A stretch of DNA of 64,000 nucleotides from Sphingobacterium sp. PCS056 (GTDB lineage: Bacteria > Bacteroidota > Bacteroidia > Sphingobacteriales > Sphingobacteriaceae). The notes beneath the pieces are model-generated. The model did no database searches and was not told where the DNA came from. It worked only from the letters and a program-made list of their open reading frames with translations. Each line of letters begins with the position of its first letter. The stretch's first letter is position 1. A program made the translations under genes and the position numbers. This document shows, one piece after another, positions 37,974 to 47,209 of the stretch. The DNA lies in the NCBI RefSeq assembly GCF_023273895.1, contig NZ_CP096883.1, forward strand, positions 1-64,000, read 5' to 3'.

Positions 37974-39029
37974 ATGGGTATACATGCAGATTGGATCACT
38001 AAAGATTTTGGAGCGTTCAAACTCCGATTTAAACCCTATACTTTAGAAATGCGCTACGTATTTACGGTTGCATCTTTCAGTAGGACGACAACTCCGGTTG
38101 TACTGACTCAACTGGAGTATGACGGCATCATTGGATACGGTGAGGCGAGTATGCCTCCTTATCTAGGCGAATCTCAAGAAAGTGTCATCAATTTTCTCAA
38201 CAACATCGATTTAAGGGGATTTAACTCGCCCTTTCAAACGGAAGAACTATTGGCATACGTTGATCAAATCAGTGCTAAAAATACGGCGGCAAAAGCAGCT
38301 GTGGATATAGCGCTGCACGATTTGATCGGAAAGATACTGGGAAAACCTTTTTACAAGATATGGGGATTAAATCCAGCGTTAATACCTGCGACTTCTTATA
38401 CGATCGGTATCGATACGGAAGAGGTAGTTCGCAAAAAGGTCATGGAGGCAGATCAGTTTAAAATTCTTAAAGTAAAGCTGGGGCTTGAAACCGATAAAAT
38501 GATCATCGATACCATCCGTCAATGTACGGATCGTCCGCTATGTGCTGATGTGAATCAGGGCTGGAAGAACAAAGAACAAGCGCTCGAAATGTCACATTGG
38601 TTAGCTGAACGCGGAGTTGTATTTTTGGAACAACCGATGCCAAAAGATCAAATCGATGATAATGCCTGGCTTACGGAACATAGTCCTATACCAACTATTG
38701 CAGATGAAGCATGCCAGAGGTTGATCGATGTTCCGGCATTGCAGGGGGTATACTCGGGAATCAATATCAAGTTGATGAAATGTACGGGCATGCGAGAAGC
38801 GAAGCGTATGGCAGAATTGGCACAGGCATTAAAAATGAAGGTGATGATCGGCTGTATGACGGAGACATCTTGTGCGATTTCTGCAGCAGCTCAATTGGCG
38901 CCTTTGGTGGATTGGGCGGATCTGGACGGTGCACTTCTCATTGGCAATGATATTTATGATGGGATGAAAGTCATTGATGGGCAATGTATATTGCCAGATC
39001 GTCCGGGAATAGGTGTAATCGCTCAGTAA
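37974..39029 (+). CDS. L-Ala-D/L-Glu (dipeptide) epimerase
   Basis: A 351-residue enolase-superfamily enzyme of the muconate-lactonizing subgroup. The catalytic Lys pair is in ILKVKLG, metal ligands are in CADVNQGW, FLEQPM and TIADEAC, and the second Lys is in INIKLMKCTG. A capping domain occupies residues 1 to about 130. Such enzymes epimerise L-Ala-D-Glu from murein peptides to L-Ala-L-Glu. Epimerase function is supported by the NlpC/P60 gene directly upstream. No signal peptide is present, so it is cytoplasmic and implies uptake of the dipeptide. Confidence 0.9.
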   Translation: MGIHADWITKDFGAFKLRFKPYTLEMRYVFTVASFSRTTTPVVLTQLEYDGIIGYGEASMPPYLGESQESVINFLNNIDLRGFNSPFQTEELLAYVDQISAKNTAAKAAVDIALHDLIGKILGKPFYKIWGLNPALIPATSYTIGIDTEEVVRKKVMEADQFKILKVKLGLETDKMIIDTIRQCTDRPLCADVNQGWKNKEQALEMSHWLAERGVVFLEQPMPKDQIDDNAWLTEHSPIPTIADEACQRLIDVPALQGVYSGINIKLMKCTGMREAKRMAELAQALKMKVMIGCMTETSCAISAAAQLAPLVDWADLDGALLIGNDIYDGMKVIDGQCILPDRPGIGVIAQ

Positions 39030-39040
39030 AAATATAACAT

Positions 39041-39082
39041 AGTATAAGATCTTGTATTTTACGAATATCTTGATCTTATACT
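39041..39082 (+). terminator. Possible terminator after the epimerase gene
   Basis: 11-bp perfect inverted repeat AGTATAAGATC / GATCTTATACT with a 20-nt loop, 12 bp after the stop; no T-tract follows, so termination is uncertain. Confidence 0.4.
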
Positions 39083-39156
39083 TATCTTGTCCCTTAAAGG
39101 TTGCAATAGATGACCTAAACCAAAATCTATTAAAAGCATAACTAACCAACACTCTT

Positions 39157-42100
39157 ATGAACAAAATTTTACTCACCTCGTTATGTACGGTGGCTTGTGG
39201 ATCTTTGCAAGTCGTACATGCACAACAAATCCAAGTTGCGGGAAAGATTTCGGATGCGAATGGCTCTGCCGTTCCTGATGTCACGGTCTCCATTAAAGGT
39301 AGCGGCACCGCAACATCGACAAACTCCAATGGATTGTTTACGCTCAATGCCAATCCGGATGCCACACTCATCATTAGCGCAGTAGGCTATCAAAAACAGG
39401 AAATCAAATTAAATGGCCGCAAAACATTGAGCATTTCTTTGCAGAAAGAGGAAAATGCTCTGGATGAAGTCATGGTGGTTGCTTATGGAACCGCCAAAAA
39501 GAGTACCTACACAGGTTCTGCTGCGGTGGTAAAAAATGATGCGATTGATAAACAGCCAGTCACTTCGTTTCAAAATGCATTAACAGGCCGTGTTCCAGGA
39601 TTACAAGTCAGTACGAGTTCGGGGCAAGCGGGTTCTACTCCTGCTATCCGTATACGAGGTATCGGCTCCATGAATGCTTCGAATGAACCTTTGTATGTCA
39701 TCGATGGTGTACCTGTGGTATCGGGATCTACGGGACAGATGAATGATTATCTGGTCAACTCAAATAACGTCATGAGTACCTTAAATCCTTCTGATATCGA
39801 GACTATAACAGTACTGAAAGATGCAGCAGCATCTTCTTTATATGGTTCGCGAGCAGCAAATGGGGTGATTATCATCACGACTAAAAAGGGGAAAAATGGG
39901 GCTCCTAAAATTAATTTAAAATCATCTTTAGGTATCAGTCCAAGTTGGGCAACTGATAATAACGAAACAGCCTCAGTACAAGATCAGATTGATATGCTGT
40001 ACAGTGTGCTCTACGATTCTCGTATTGCGGGTGGACTGAACGAAACAGCTGCAAACAAATGGGTATTAGACCGTTTCAAAACTAGATTTGGGATACATGG
40101 GTATGGGTTTTCGACGGAAGGAACGTCAATGTACGAGAAAGTTAATATTACCGGTCTTACAGATGGTATAGAAAATAGGGAGGGTAAATATTACGATTGG
40201 AATGATGCCTTATTCAGAACGGGTATTTTCAACACCAATGATCTATCGGTAAGCGGTGGAACAGATAATACGAACTATTATACTTCTCTTTCTTATACAC
40301 AGGATAAAAGTCGCGTCATCCTCAATGACTATAACCGTATCAGTGGACGCGTGAACCTCAATCAAAAAATTGGTAAATACTTAGAGTTTGGGTCGAATAT
40401 CAATATAGCTAAGACAAAATTGGTCGGCATGAATGATACCCGAAATACGGGAAGTAATTATTTACTGCAAACGAGAAATCTATTATGGCCGCTGTACTGG
40501 CCTACAGACTATAAGACTGGCAATGAGTGGACCGCTCGTTATGGTAGTTTGGCTTATAATCCGCTTTATTACAATAAAGAGTGGGAGAACAGTTCTAAAA
40601 CCAGCAAAATATCTGCTGTTGAATCGTTGACTTTAAAGTTGCTTCCTGAATTGACGGTTAAAACGATCTTTTCATATGATGAGACGGAGTCTAAAGATCA
40701 TATCTACTACAGTGCAAAGCATTATAATGGTTCATCTACAAATGGTGTCGTCACTGAAGTCACTTCGAATATCCAAAAACTAGTTTCGTCGACTACGGCT
40801 AACTATAATAAAACTTTTGGACTTCATCAGGTTGCTTTACTAGCGGGATTTGAGGCTGAAAAAAATGAGAGCAGCTTCGTTCGTGCCACAGGAAAAGACT
40901 TACCTTCTTCGGCTTTACATACCGTATCTACCGCGGGGCAGTTGGATGCTGGATCTTATGTTTGGGGCAACAATATGATGTCCGTACTATCTCGTGCTGA
41001 ATATAACTTTGATGAGCGTTACTTTGCTTCGGCATCTTTTCGTCGAGATGGTTCTTCTCAATTAGGTCCTATTCCGCGATGGGGAAACTTTTGGTCAGTA
41101 GCGGGCTCTTGGAATATAGCTAAAGAAAGTTTTATTGCTCAAATAGACGATATCAATGCTTTTAGAATAAGAGCTTCCTATGGTGTGAATGGTACTTTAC
41201 CATCTACAAATTATGGTTGGAGATCATTGACCAGCTATACCAACAAATATATGACACAACCTGGAGGTGCTTTGAGTAATATTGCTGACCCTAACCTCAG
41301 CTGGGAAAGAAATTACACCACCAATCTAGCCTTAGAATTTGGGTTATTTGACAATAAAATCTTTGGCTCGGTTGAATATTTCAACCGAGATTCTAAAGAC
41401 CTTATTCAGCAGGTGCCGATCTCAACCATAACTGGTTTTTCCAGTACATTGAAAAATATCGGAGAGATCAACAATAGAGGTCTAGAATTTGAATTAGGTT
41501 CTGATATCATCAAAAAACAGGATTTCAGATGGACTGCTAGTATAAACGCTACTTTTATTGACTCTAAAGTCACCAAATTAAGTGATGGTAAACCGATCAT
41601 CTGGTACGATCCCACAGGTAAAGATGATCGTGCTCGTTTCATCTATCAAGAAAATCAATCGACATTGGCTTTTTATGGTTTAGAATGGGCAGGTGTCAAT
41701 AAAGAAAATGGTAAAAATGTCTGGTATACAAATGATGGTACCGAGGGTGATTTCTTATTTGAAGGAAGAGGTGCCAGTTACAACTATACTAAGGCAAAGC
41801 AAACCATCATTGGCAATGCCAATCCAAAAGTCTACGGTGGTATTAATACAGATGTGGAATATAAGGGCTTATCACTGGGTTTAAACTTTGCCTACAAAAT
41901 CGGTGGAAAACTATATGATGCGACCTCTAAAGATGTGGCTGATGATGGTTACTATTGGGAAAGAATTCATGCGCAATATTTTGTTGATGAGTCCTGGTCA
42001 CCAAGTAATATGGAAGGCAATTTCCCTATGGTTTCTGGTCGAGATCTTGAAGATGTTAATCAGATCAGTAGCCGCCACCTCTACGATGCTTCATATTTGC

Positions 42101-42312
42101 GATTGAAAAATATTTCCTTGTCCTATAAAATTCCTAATGATTATTTGAGCAAAATAGGAATCAACAATGCACGTATTTTCTTTAATGGAAGTAATTTATT
42201 GACTTTCTCAAAATACAAATATATGGATCCGGAGGTTAATCAGTATGGTACCCGTGGTTGGGAAATCCCAACTCCTAAGACCTACACATTTGGATTAGAA
42301 TTTAATTTTTAA
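39157..42312 (+). CDS. SusC/RagA-family TonB-dependent outer-membrane transporter
   Basis: A 1051-residue SusC-like receptor. A signal peptide (cleavage near VVHAQ) is followed by a carboxypeptidase-regulatory-like domain (about 25-105; AGKISDANGSAVPDVTVSIKG), a TonB-box region (LDEVMVVAYGTAKK) and a plug domain with TSFQNALTGRVPGLQV, AIRIRGIGSMN and SLYGSRAANGVIIITTKKG. The rest is a 22-strand barrel ending TFGLEFNF. It forms the channel beneath the SusD lid encoded next. The ligand is unknown; no glycoside hydrolase lies nearby, and the upstream muropeptide genes suggest peptides. Confidence 0.95.
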   Translation: MNKILLTSLCTVACGSLQVVHAQQIQVAGKISDANGSAVPDVTVSIKGSGTATSTNSNGLFTLNANPDATLIISAVGYQKQEIKLNGRKTLSISLQKEENALDEVMVVAYGTAKKSTYTGSAAVVKNDAIDKQPVTSFQNALTGRVPGLQVSTSSGQAGSTPAIRIRGIGSMNASNEPLYVIDGVPVVSGSTGQMNDYLVNSNNVMSTLNPSDIETITVLKDAAASSLYGSRAANGVIIITTKKGKNGAPKINLKSSLGISPSWATDNNETASVQDQIDMLYSVLYDSRIAGGLNETAANKWVLDRFKTRFGIHGYGFSTEGTSMYEKVNITGLTDGIENREGKYYDWNDALFRTGIFNTNDLSVSGGTDNTNYYTSLSYTQDKSRVILNDYNRISGRVNLNQKIGKYLEFGSNINIAKTKLVGMNDTRNTGSNYLLQTRNLLWPLYWPTDYKTGNEWTARYGSLAYNPLYYNKEWENSSKTSKISAVESLTLKLLPELTVKTIFSYDETESKDHIYYSAKHYNGSSTNGVVTEVTSNIQKLVSSTTANYNKTFGLHQVALLAGFEAEKNESSFVRATGKDLPSSALHTVSTAGQLDAGSYVWGNNMMSVLSRAEYNFDERYFASASFRRDGSSQLGPIPRWGNFWSVAGSWNIAKESFIAQIDDINAFRIRASYGVNGTLPSTNYGWRSLTSYTNKYMTQPGGALSNIADPNLSWERNYTTNLALEFGLFDNKIFGSVEYFNRDSKDLIQQVPISTITGFSSTLKNIGEINNRGLEFELGSDIIKKQDFRWTASINATFIDSKVTKLSDGKPIIWYDPTGKDDRARFIYQENQSTLAFYGLEWAGVNKENGKNVWYTNDGTEGDFLFEGRGASYNYTKAKQTIIGNANPKVYGGINTDVEYKGLSLGLNFAYKIGGKLYDATSKDVADDGYYWERIHAQYFVDESWSPSNMEGNFPMVSGRDLEDVNQISSRHLYDASYLRLKNISLSYKIPNDYLSKIGINNARIFFNGSNLLTFSKYKYMDPEVNQYGTRGWEIPTPKTYTFGLEFNF

Positions 42313-42321
42313 CCTATTAAA

Positions 42322-43788
42322 TTGAGAAAAATGAGAAAATTATTTATTGCTTCGTGCATCTTTATATCCTTTTCAGTTTCATCTTGTAAAGACTTTTTAG
42401 ACGTAAAACCTACAAATTCTGGAGATGCTGAAACTTCCATCCAAACAGCTGCTGATGCCAAAGTTATTGTCAATGGCGTCATGAGCATCCTTTCAAATCG
42501 AGATTATTATGGTCGAAATTTCCCCTTGTACGCCGATGTAAAAGGTGGTGATTTCACTATTTTTGCGGCTGGCCGAGGATTTGATTATTTGTATACGTTT
42601 AACCATAGTGCTTCTTCCAATAGCTACTCAAGCGTTTGGACACAGGGTTTTAATGCAATTGCCCAAATCAATAATCTGTTGAAAAATATTGAAAGTCTAA
42701 AAGCGACGGGTTCATTGGAAAATTTTAATTCGTACGAAGGTCAGGCTTTGACTGCTCGGGCGTTGGTCAACTTTGACTTAATACGTCTTTATGGCGAGCC
42801 TTATAATGAAAATAAAGCAGCTTGGGGTATTCCAATTATTACAAAATCTTTAAAGGCTGATGCTCAGGAATTGAGAAGCACCGTGGAAGATACTTACAAA
42901 CAAATCCTTTTGGATCTTAAAGCTTCGGAGACTTTACTTCCGAAAACAAAATTGAATGGTTATTTAAACTATTATGCCAATAAAGCTTTACAGGCAAGGG
43001 TATATTTGTATATGGAAGATTATCCAAATGCTTTGGCTGCAGCTCAAGAGGTGATTAATTCAAAAGTATACACGCTTTACAGCAATACGGCTTGGGTCGA
43101 TTCCTGGAAATCAGAATTTGGTACCGAGTCAATTTTTGAATTGGGAATTTATCCGAATGAAACTGATTTGGGAAATTCATCTTTAGGTGCTTATTTTAGA
43201 AGATCTGCTCATGGTAGTTCGGCTATTTTAGGAAACTTTATGGCGAGCGATTATTTCTTAGCTCGTCTCAAACAAGATGATACAGATGTACGATGGGGTG
43301 TCATGGCACGTGATGAAACTTCTACAACTCGATTGGGTGCAATCTACAAGTATAGTGGTGGCATTAACTTAGAGGGGGACAAGAAGTCATCAAACAGCAC
43401 TGCGGTAAACTTTAAAGTGATCCGTCTTTCTGAAGTGTATTTAATGGCTGCTGAAGCTGCACTGAAATCAGATAAAGCTCTTGCTGCAAGCTATCTCAAT
43501 GAAATCCGTAAACGCTCTCCAAAATTAAGTCTTACGAATGAGTCAACTATATCTTTAGATGTCATCGCTGAGGAAAGAAGTAAAGAGCTGGCTGGAGAAG
43601 GTCATCGTTTCTTCGATATGATCCGCTGGAATAAAAAGATTGAATTTAATGACGAATTGGGTTCCATCAATACGATTCACCGTACTAAAATAATTGACAG
43701 ATCACTTAATAAAACGATTCTTCCAATTTTTATAGACGAGATCAATGCCAATCCAGGGATTGGTGCACAACAAAACCCAGGATACTAA
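42322..43788 (+). CDS. SusD/RagB-family outer-membrane lipoprotein
   Basis: A 488-residue SusD-like lid protein starting with a lipoprotein signal (Cys near 22 in SSCKDFLDVKP, the usual SusD start). TPR-like helices follow, and typical C-terminal family segments are KVIRLSEVYLMAAEAALKSDK, ASYLNEIRKRS and EERSKELAGEGHRFFDMIRWNK, ending in PNPGY-like NPGY. It captures the ligand at the cell surface for the SusC channel encoded 9 bp upstream. A strong terminator closes the two-gene operon. Confidence 0.95.
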   Translation: MRKMRKLFIASCIFISFSVSSCKDFLDVKPTNSGDAETSIQTAADAKVIVNGVMSILSNRDYYGRNFPLYADVKGGDFTIFAAGRGFDYLYTFNHSASSNSYSSVWTQGFNAIAQINNLLKNIESLKATGSLENFNSYEGQALTARALVNFDLIRLYGEPYNENKAAWGIPIITKSLKADAQELRSTVEDTYKQILLDLKASETLLPKTKLNGYLNYYANKALQARVYLYMEDYPNALAAAQEVINSKVYTLYSNTAWVDSWKSEFGTESIFELGIYPNETDLGNSSLGAYFRRSAHGSSAILGNFMASDYFLARLKQDDTDVRWGVMARDETSTTRLGAIYKYSGGINLEGDKKSSNSTAVNFKVIRLSEVYLMAAEAALKSDKALAASYLNEIRKRSPKLSLTNESTISLDVIAEERSKELAGEGHRFFDMIRWNKKIEFNDELGSINTIHRTKIIDRSLNKTILPIFIDEINANPGIGAQQNPGY

Positions 43789-43808
43789 TCTCGCTGATTA
43801 TAAAAGTA

Positions 43809-43841
43809 AAAAGCCTTCTGATCAATGGTCAGAAGGCTTTT
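43809..43841 (+). terminator. Terminator of the susCD operon
   Basis: 13-bp perfect stem AAAAGCCTTCTGA / TCAGAAGGCTTTT with a 7-nt loop, 20 bp after the susD stop. It is nearly symmetrical in A/T flanks and may also stop the converging acetyltransferase gene. Confidence 0.85.
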
Positions 43842-43862
43842 AATTTATTAGGGATATAGGGA

Positions 43863-44348
43863 TCAATTGACCTTTTGAAAGGCTACCCGGGGTGTTCCAT
43901 CGCTGACATAAATAATACCGCAGCGTATGTATCCTAATCTTGTCAATACCTTTTGCATCGGAATATTTGTTTCATGGGTATCGACGCGAATATTGTGACA
44001 CTGTTCGAAACACCATTGAAAACACTGTGATGCTACTCCTTTGACTTTTCCATTTGAGGCTAAGCGATGAACCACTCCGTAGGGAGCATCATTTAGCCAT
44101 TGACCTTCTTCAATAACTGTATAATTGGGGTCAGGAAGTAATGAGAAACAGAATGTTGCGACTATGGTATTCTCTTCTAGACAGACGTAATTTTCTCCTA
44201 TTTCAATTGTTGACCGGATATATTCCCGAGAGGGATAGCCATTTGTCCACTGAATGGTATTGCCGCTAGCACGCATTAAGCCTCGTGCAATGTCAATAAT
44301 AGCCATCACCTCATCTAAATCCTCCAATTTTGTTTTTCTAATGTCCAT
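43863..44348 (-). CDS. GNAT-family N-acetyltransferase
   Basis: A 161-residue GNAT protein. Features are IRKTKLEDLDEVMAIIDIARGLMR at the N-terminus, a VVHRLASNGKVKGVASQCFQW acetyl-CoA-binding helix (pattern R/Q-x-x-G-x-A), and IRVDTHETNIPMQKVLTRLGYIRCGIIYV in the last motif. It resembles Bacteroidota RimI-like enzymes whose substrates are mostly unknown. It is convergent with susD and preceded by a two-copy direct repeat. Confidence 0.85.
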   Translation of the reverse strand: MDIRKTKLEDLDEVMAIIDIARGLMRASGNTIQWTNGYPSREYIRSTIEIGENYVCLEENTIVATFCFSLLPDPNYTVIEEGQWLNDAPYGVVHRLASNGKVKGVASQCFQWCFEQCHNIRVDTHETNIPMQKVLTRLGYIRCGIIYVSDGTPRVAFQKVN

Positions 44349-44373
44349 ATTTTAAAATAACATTTTATTTTTT

Positions 44374-44490
44374 TAGTAACGAAGTGACTAGTGATCAAGT
44401 AACAAGATAGTCTAACCTTCTAACTCTCCTTATAGTAACAAAGTGACTAGTGATCAAGTGACAAATGGTCTAACTTTCTAACCATCTCAC
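44374..44490. repeat. Degenerate 59-bp tandem duplication
   Basis: Two consecutive copies (44374-44432 and 44433 to about 44490), each with TAGTAACNAAGTGACTAGTG, ATCAAGTNACAA and GTCTAACNTTCTAAC. The right copy is followed by short CTCACTTTCTCACTCTCTAC runs. It sits upstream of the acetyltransferase gene and downstream of the M14 peptidase gene. It is non-coding and looks like a dispersed intergenic repeat unit. Confidence 0.7.
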
Positions 44491-44509
44491 TTTCTCACTC
44501 TCTACCTCC

Positions 44510-45973
44510 CTACCGAACGATCTGTTTCATATTCAACGGTAATTCCTGATTCAAATCTATCAAATAACCGTTGATAACGGCATATTGGATTTCTTCATTC
44601 TTTTTTAAGAAAAAGTTTGCTTCTTTACCTAAACTTAAGCTATTATAAGTCTGCAATTTCGCTGTAGTTAGAATATGGATAGGCAAATTGTGCAGCGTAT
44701 GTGGTTGAGCTCTATCCACTCTTACTGCAGCATAGCCCTGTTTCAATAATGCTTTTATATCGGCCTTGTCCAGATCACTTATCTGATTAAATTGCTTGTC
44801 ATATACCTTAGCTTCTACAAGTTCGAAACCTGAAAGATCGAGATCATCGTATCCATAAAAATCACGTAGATCTCCTATATCTTCCACATATCCTTTAACG
44901 TGATAATCGTCATTTACCGTGATTTCATCTCGACGGATGGCAATATCAACTTTCAAAGGTAATCCCTTTGAAACAGTGGATACGCGACGCAATATAACAT
45001 CGTGCAACTGGGAGGCATTGAAAGGTATCTGTTGGTATGCTGAGATCGCAAATTGCTGATAACTATCTTGTGCGATTTGCATTAAAGCATTTAGAATCAC
45101 AATGAAATTCAATTTTCTGATCTGCTGTTTTTCAGAATCTCCTGCAAATGCTCCCGATTCAATTAAGATCGTGCTGGTTCCCCATTTTTGAAAACTATCT
45201 CCAAAAGCTCTTGGAGAATGTTCATCATCATATTTGGCTACTGCTCCTGGTATATAATCTTGGAGTAATTGATGCATTCCTGCAATTATTTTCATAGCAT
45301 TGCCACGGACTTCATTAATATCACGCTCCCAGTTATAAGCTGGAGCCAATAGCGAAATAGTAACTGGTGTCTTAGTTCCGGGTACATTGTAATAGATATT
45401 CTGATCGTGTAAATTGAATCCAAATTGTGGTTTTACAAGTGCTGCCTGCTGTCTTAAAAGTTTTCCCTCCGGTGTTGCTGTATCTCGGGCATCTCGATTG
45501 AGATCAATATGTTGTGCATTTCTTCTGGTGTAAACTTCTGCTCCATCGGGATTGAGCATCGGGATAAAGTGAATGGTTAAATGGGATTTCAACAGTGATC
45601 TTAAGGCATCAAATTGATCATTTTTACCTTCTAAAAAATTGAAAAGATCGAATAATGCCATCGTTGCGGTCGGTTCATCGCCATGCATTTGAGACCATAG
45701 CATAACTTTTTTGTTTCCAGCTCCGTAGATAAGCTCATAGATGGCTCGTTTTTGGACTGATTGTCCGATCTGCTTGACTTGTAGATCCTGTGATGCTTGA
45801 TATTTTTTTATTAAATCGACTACTTGAGCATGTTTAAATCTCCGGCTTGTTAAGGTAGACTCTCTATATAATGAATGGGCTTCATCAAAGTCATTTTTAT
45901 TTAAATTCATGGTTTGGGCAAAAATTGTATTTATAGAAATGATGAAGATTAAAAAGAAGATAATTTTCATCAT
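44510..45973 (-). CDS. Exported M14-family zinc carboxypeptidase
   Basis: About 487 residues. The Met at 45973 (or the next codon) begins a signal peptide (MKIIFFLIFIISINTIFAQ); the frame opens 13 codons earlier. The M14 zinc site is visible as QMHGDEPTATMALFDL (HxxE), with HFIPMLNPDGAEVYTRRNAQHIDLNRDARD (substrate Arg/Asn region), GFNLHDQN (third ligand) and the catalytic Glu in STILIESGAFAG. Known members remove C-terminal residues from peptides or murein fragments. It is followed downstream by the repeat region and lies beside an S66 LD-carboxypeptidase gene. Confidence 0.9.
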   Translation of the reverse strand: MMKIIFFLIFIISINTIFAQTMNLNKNDFDEAHSLYRESTLTSRRFKHAQVVDLIKKYQASQDLQVKQIGQSVQKRAIYELIYGAGNKKVMLWSQMHGDEPTATMALFDLFNFLEGKNDQFDALRSLLKSHLTIHFIPMLNPDGAEVYTRRNAQHIDLNRDARDTATPEGKLLRQQAALVKPQFGFNLHDQNIYYNVPGTKTPVTISLLAPAYNWERDINEVRGNAMKIIAGMHQLLQDYIPGAVAKYDDEHSPRAFGDSFQKWGTSTILIESGAFAGDSEKQQIRKLNFIVILNALMQIAQDSYQQFAISAYQQIPFNASQLHDVILRRVSTVSKGLPLKVDIAIRRDEITVNDDYHVKGYVEDIGDLRDFYGYDDLDLSGFELVEAKVYDKQFNQISDLDKADIKALLKQGYAAVRVDRAQPHTLHNLPIHILTTAKLQTYNSLSLGKEANFFLKKNEEIQYAVINGYLIDLNQELPLNMKQIVR

Positions 45974-46137
45974 GGAGCTAATTTCCGTCAGTCTAATCCG
46001 TTTATTCATCAATCATCTTGTTTATGATAGACACTTATATTTCCTTCAGTAATGTTAAAGATCTGAAGTGGTCATGATCTGTTGATTATTTTGGTTTACA
46101 AACTACTGTATGTGTATGCTGGTTCTATTTATCTAGA

Positions 46138-47190
46138 TTAATCTTTTAATACTTGCTGTAATAAGGTAATCGTTCCTTTGTCGGCATCCATTTTGACATG
46201 TGCGCCTACAGGTAGGATAAATTGATTGGCAATATGTCCGATCATCGCTCCTGAATAAGCGGGTACTCCCAGTGGTTTGATATAATCGTTTAGGACTTGT
46301 TCCAATGTTAATGAACCGTATCCACCTGCGGGCCCGCAGTCGGTGCATTTGCCAAAGACAAAACCTTTGATCTGCTCTAAAATTCCGGCTAATTTCAATT
46401 GACAGAACATGCGGTCTACTCGTTCTATATTTTCATCGACTTCTTCTAAAAATAGAATTGCATTTTTAAAGTCTGGCAAATAGGCTGACCCGCACAGCCC
46501 ACTGAGCAGTGTTAGGTTTCCTCCTAATAGTATTCCTTCTGCTTGTCCTGACCTTATGGTAGTGATTCGTTCTTTATATTGGATAAAATTATCTCCTTTA
46601 TCTGTTGGGTTTGCAAACTGTGTCGGCTGATTGAGAAAAAATTGATTTTCAAAATTTTTAGCAACGGTATTGCTCCATGTACTGATACCGACTGCGCCAT
46701 GAAAGGATATTAAACCAGTCTTTTTATAGAAGGCCATGATCAGTGCGGTAATATCGCTATAACCTAATAATACTTTGGGGTTATTGGCGATGAGTTTATA
46801 ATCAATCTTTGGCAATAAGCGGGAAGCTCCTGCTCCTCCGCGTATACAGACAATCGCTTTTACTTCTTGGTCTGCAAACATGCTGTGGATATCGGCTAGG
46901 CGCTCTTCATCTTTTCCTGCAAAATTTCCATATCTGCTTCGGATATGTTTTCCTTCTTTTACTTTGAAACCAAATTTTTCAAAGATTTCGCGGGTCATAA
47001 CGATGGATTCTTCGGTATCAATAACTCCCGCAGGAGCTATTAATCCGATGGTATCTCCCCTGCGCAATACTTGAGCAAGTAATTTCTTTTGGTCAGCTAG
47101 AGTTTCAAAGAAATCTTCCTGCGCAAATGACAGTGCAGGTATTCCTGTTGCGACTAAGCCTAAAGATTTTAAAAAGGTTCTTTTGTCCAT
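46138..47190 (-). CDS. S66-family LD-carboxypeptidase (LdcA-like), exported
   Basis: A 350-residue peptidase. The N-terminus MDKRTFLKSLGLVATGIPAL is a Tat-like (single KR) or Sec signal ending near SFAQ, unlike cytoplasmic E. coli LdcA. The S66 features are IGLIAPAG, CIRGGAGASRLLPKID (nucleophile Ser), LLGYSDIT, LLGGNLTLLSGLCGS and the C-terminal GHIANQFILPVGAHVKMD carrying the catalytic His. It should remove the terminal D-Ala from murein tetrapeptides. It lies 19 bp after pyrC on the minus strand and is probably cotranscribed with it. Confidence 0.9.
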   Translation of the reverse strand: MDKRTFLKSLGLVATGIPALSFAQEDFFETLADQKKLLAQVLRRGDTIGLIAPAGVIDTEESIVMTREIFEKFGFKVKEGKHIRSRYGNFAGKDEERLADIHSMFADQEVKAIVCIRGGAGASRLLPKIDYKLIANNPKVLLGYSDITALIMAFYKKTGLISFHGAVGISTWSNTVAKNFENQFFLNQPTQFANPTDKGDNFIQYKERITTIRSGQAEGILLGGNLTLLSGLCGSAYLPDFKNAILFLEEVDENIERVDRMFCQLKLAGILEQIKGFVFGKCTDCGPAGGYGSLTLEQVLNDYIKPLGVPAYSGAMIGHIANQFILPVGAHVKMDADKGTITLLQQVLKD

Positions 47191-47209
47191 AGCTAGAGGA
47201 TTAGCAAAA

